A DNA stretch of 5,573 bases from Candidatus Acidiferrum typicum (GTDB taxonomy: Bacteria > Acidobacteriota > Terriglobia > Acidiferrales > UBA7541), in contig JAOAPW010000422.1 in assembly GCA_025463105.1 (NCBI GenBank), positions 1 to 5,573 on the forward strand, in the 5' to 3' direction. A model generated the notes under the pieces. It was given only the letters and a program-made list of their open reading frames with translations. It was not told the DNA's origin and did not search any database. Position 1 is the stretch's first letter; each line of letters opens with the position of its first letter. A program made the translations under genes and the position numbers. Below are positions 5,223 through 5,573 of this stretch, piece after piece.

Positions 5223-5573
5223 GTTCTTTCTTCTCTCTTTCGATCTGTAATATTCAATTTCCCGCGCGCGCCGTCAGTCGCCGGATTCAAATCGCTCGGA
5301 GAGACGATGAGGACCGGATGAAGTCACGAGGGGCTTGCAGTGGCCGGCACCTGGAGGAATCGGAAGGTACCCGTCCCGTCCGGATGCATGATAACTATAC
5401 CAGAGGTTCCGCCTTTTTCTGAATCGATTATCCCAGCGACAGAGCAAGACAGGTTTTGTGCCAGATAGAAGCACCATGGCCGGCGAAACCAATCTGCAAG
5501 GCGCACCGCGGATAGCCATTGACAGGATTCCGCGTGGACGCATAGCCTGACCTCTGCGTTCGCATGGCACAAG
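5223..5573. other. Right-edge stretch upstream of the RRM gene, no defensible gene
   Basis: These 351 bp contain the leader of the RRM gene: a purine-rich run at 5223-5240 and an AT-rich AAATTGAATATTACA at 5260-5246 on the minus strand that could hold a -10 box, though I find no well-spaced -35. Two minus-strand frames are open to near the right edge (ending at 5324 and 5274). Their translations are rich in Arg, Cys and Trp without recognisable motifs, and they overlap each other, so I do not call either. One could still be the end of a gene lying mostly outside the window. Confidence 0.45.

Noticed and set aside
4652..5422. 256-codon plus-strand open frame opposite the RRM gene
   Set aside because: It is very Arg/Ser-rich with no motif and is explained as the antisense shadow of the glycine/arginine-rich RRM coding sequence, which has clear RNP1 and RNP2 motifs.
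5476..5550. Short plus-strand stretch ending in IDRIPRGRIA, reminiscent of the IPRGRVATYG motif of alkyltransferase-like proteins
   Set aside because: A stop follows directly, the preceding sequence does not match the family, and no continuation is found in the other frames. It is treated as coincidence.

Overview
The window looks like a chromosomal segment of a moderately GC-rich Gram-negative-type bacterium, most probably an Acidobacteriota (Terriglobia/Koribacter-like) relative. That assignment is inference. It rests on two long intergenic inverted repeats of a kind I recall as abundant in those genomes (a 'TCATTCCGAGCGAAGCGGGG' hairpin and a 'GCACAGACTTCAGTCTGTG' hairpin) and on the protein set: a glycine-rich RRM protein followed by a small Lys/Arg-rich protein, and a THNSL1-like kinase/threonine synthase pair. 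I see no mobile element, CRISPR array, tRNA or rRNA.

Left half, plus strand. The window opens in the last third of bioA (biotin synthesis). A 250-bp spacer follows, ending in a near-perfect 30-bp-arm hairpin. Next is a two-gene translationally coupled unit: a shikimate-kinase-fold P-loop kinase (TTG start at 532) whose stop overlaps the ATG of thrC (threonine synthase) in an ATGA. A second long hairpin repeat separates thrC from a membrane protein with a potassium-channel pore loop (filter TLGLGD) and a soluble C-terminal domain of about 215 residues that I do not recognise.

Right half, minus strand. Converging on the channel gene is a DUF4126-type membrane protein gene whose best promoter predicts a leaderless mRNA. 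Beyond an AT-richer spacer lies a small unit read right to left: a single-RRM protein with an RGG-rich tail, a small stem-loop, and a 64-residue protein with a basic helix, preceded by a strong Shine-Dalgarno. The last 350 bp to the right edge hold no gene I can defend.

The most interesting point is the kinase-thrC pair. As I recall it, animal THNSL1 is a fusion of a shikimate-kinase-like domain and a threonine-synthase-like domain, and the bacterial kinase here shares its departures from true shikimate kinase (a T-G-S in place of the G-G-G shikimate loop). The pair therefore looks like an unfused, operonic counterpart of THNSL1. The kinase may act on homoserine or a related hydroxy-amino acid rather than on shikimate. 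No function has been shown from this sequence alone.
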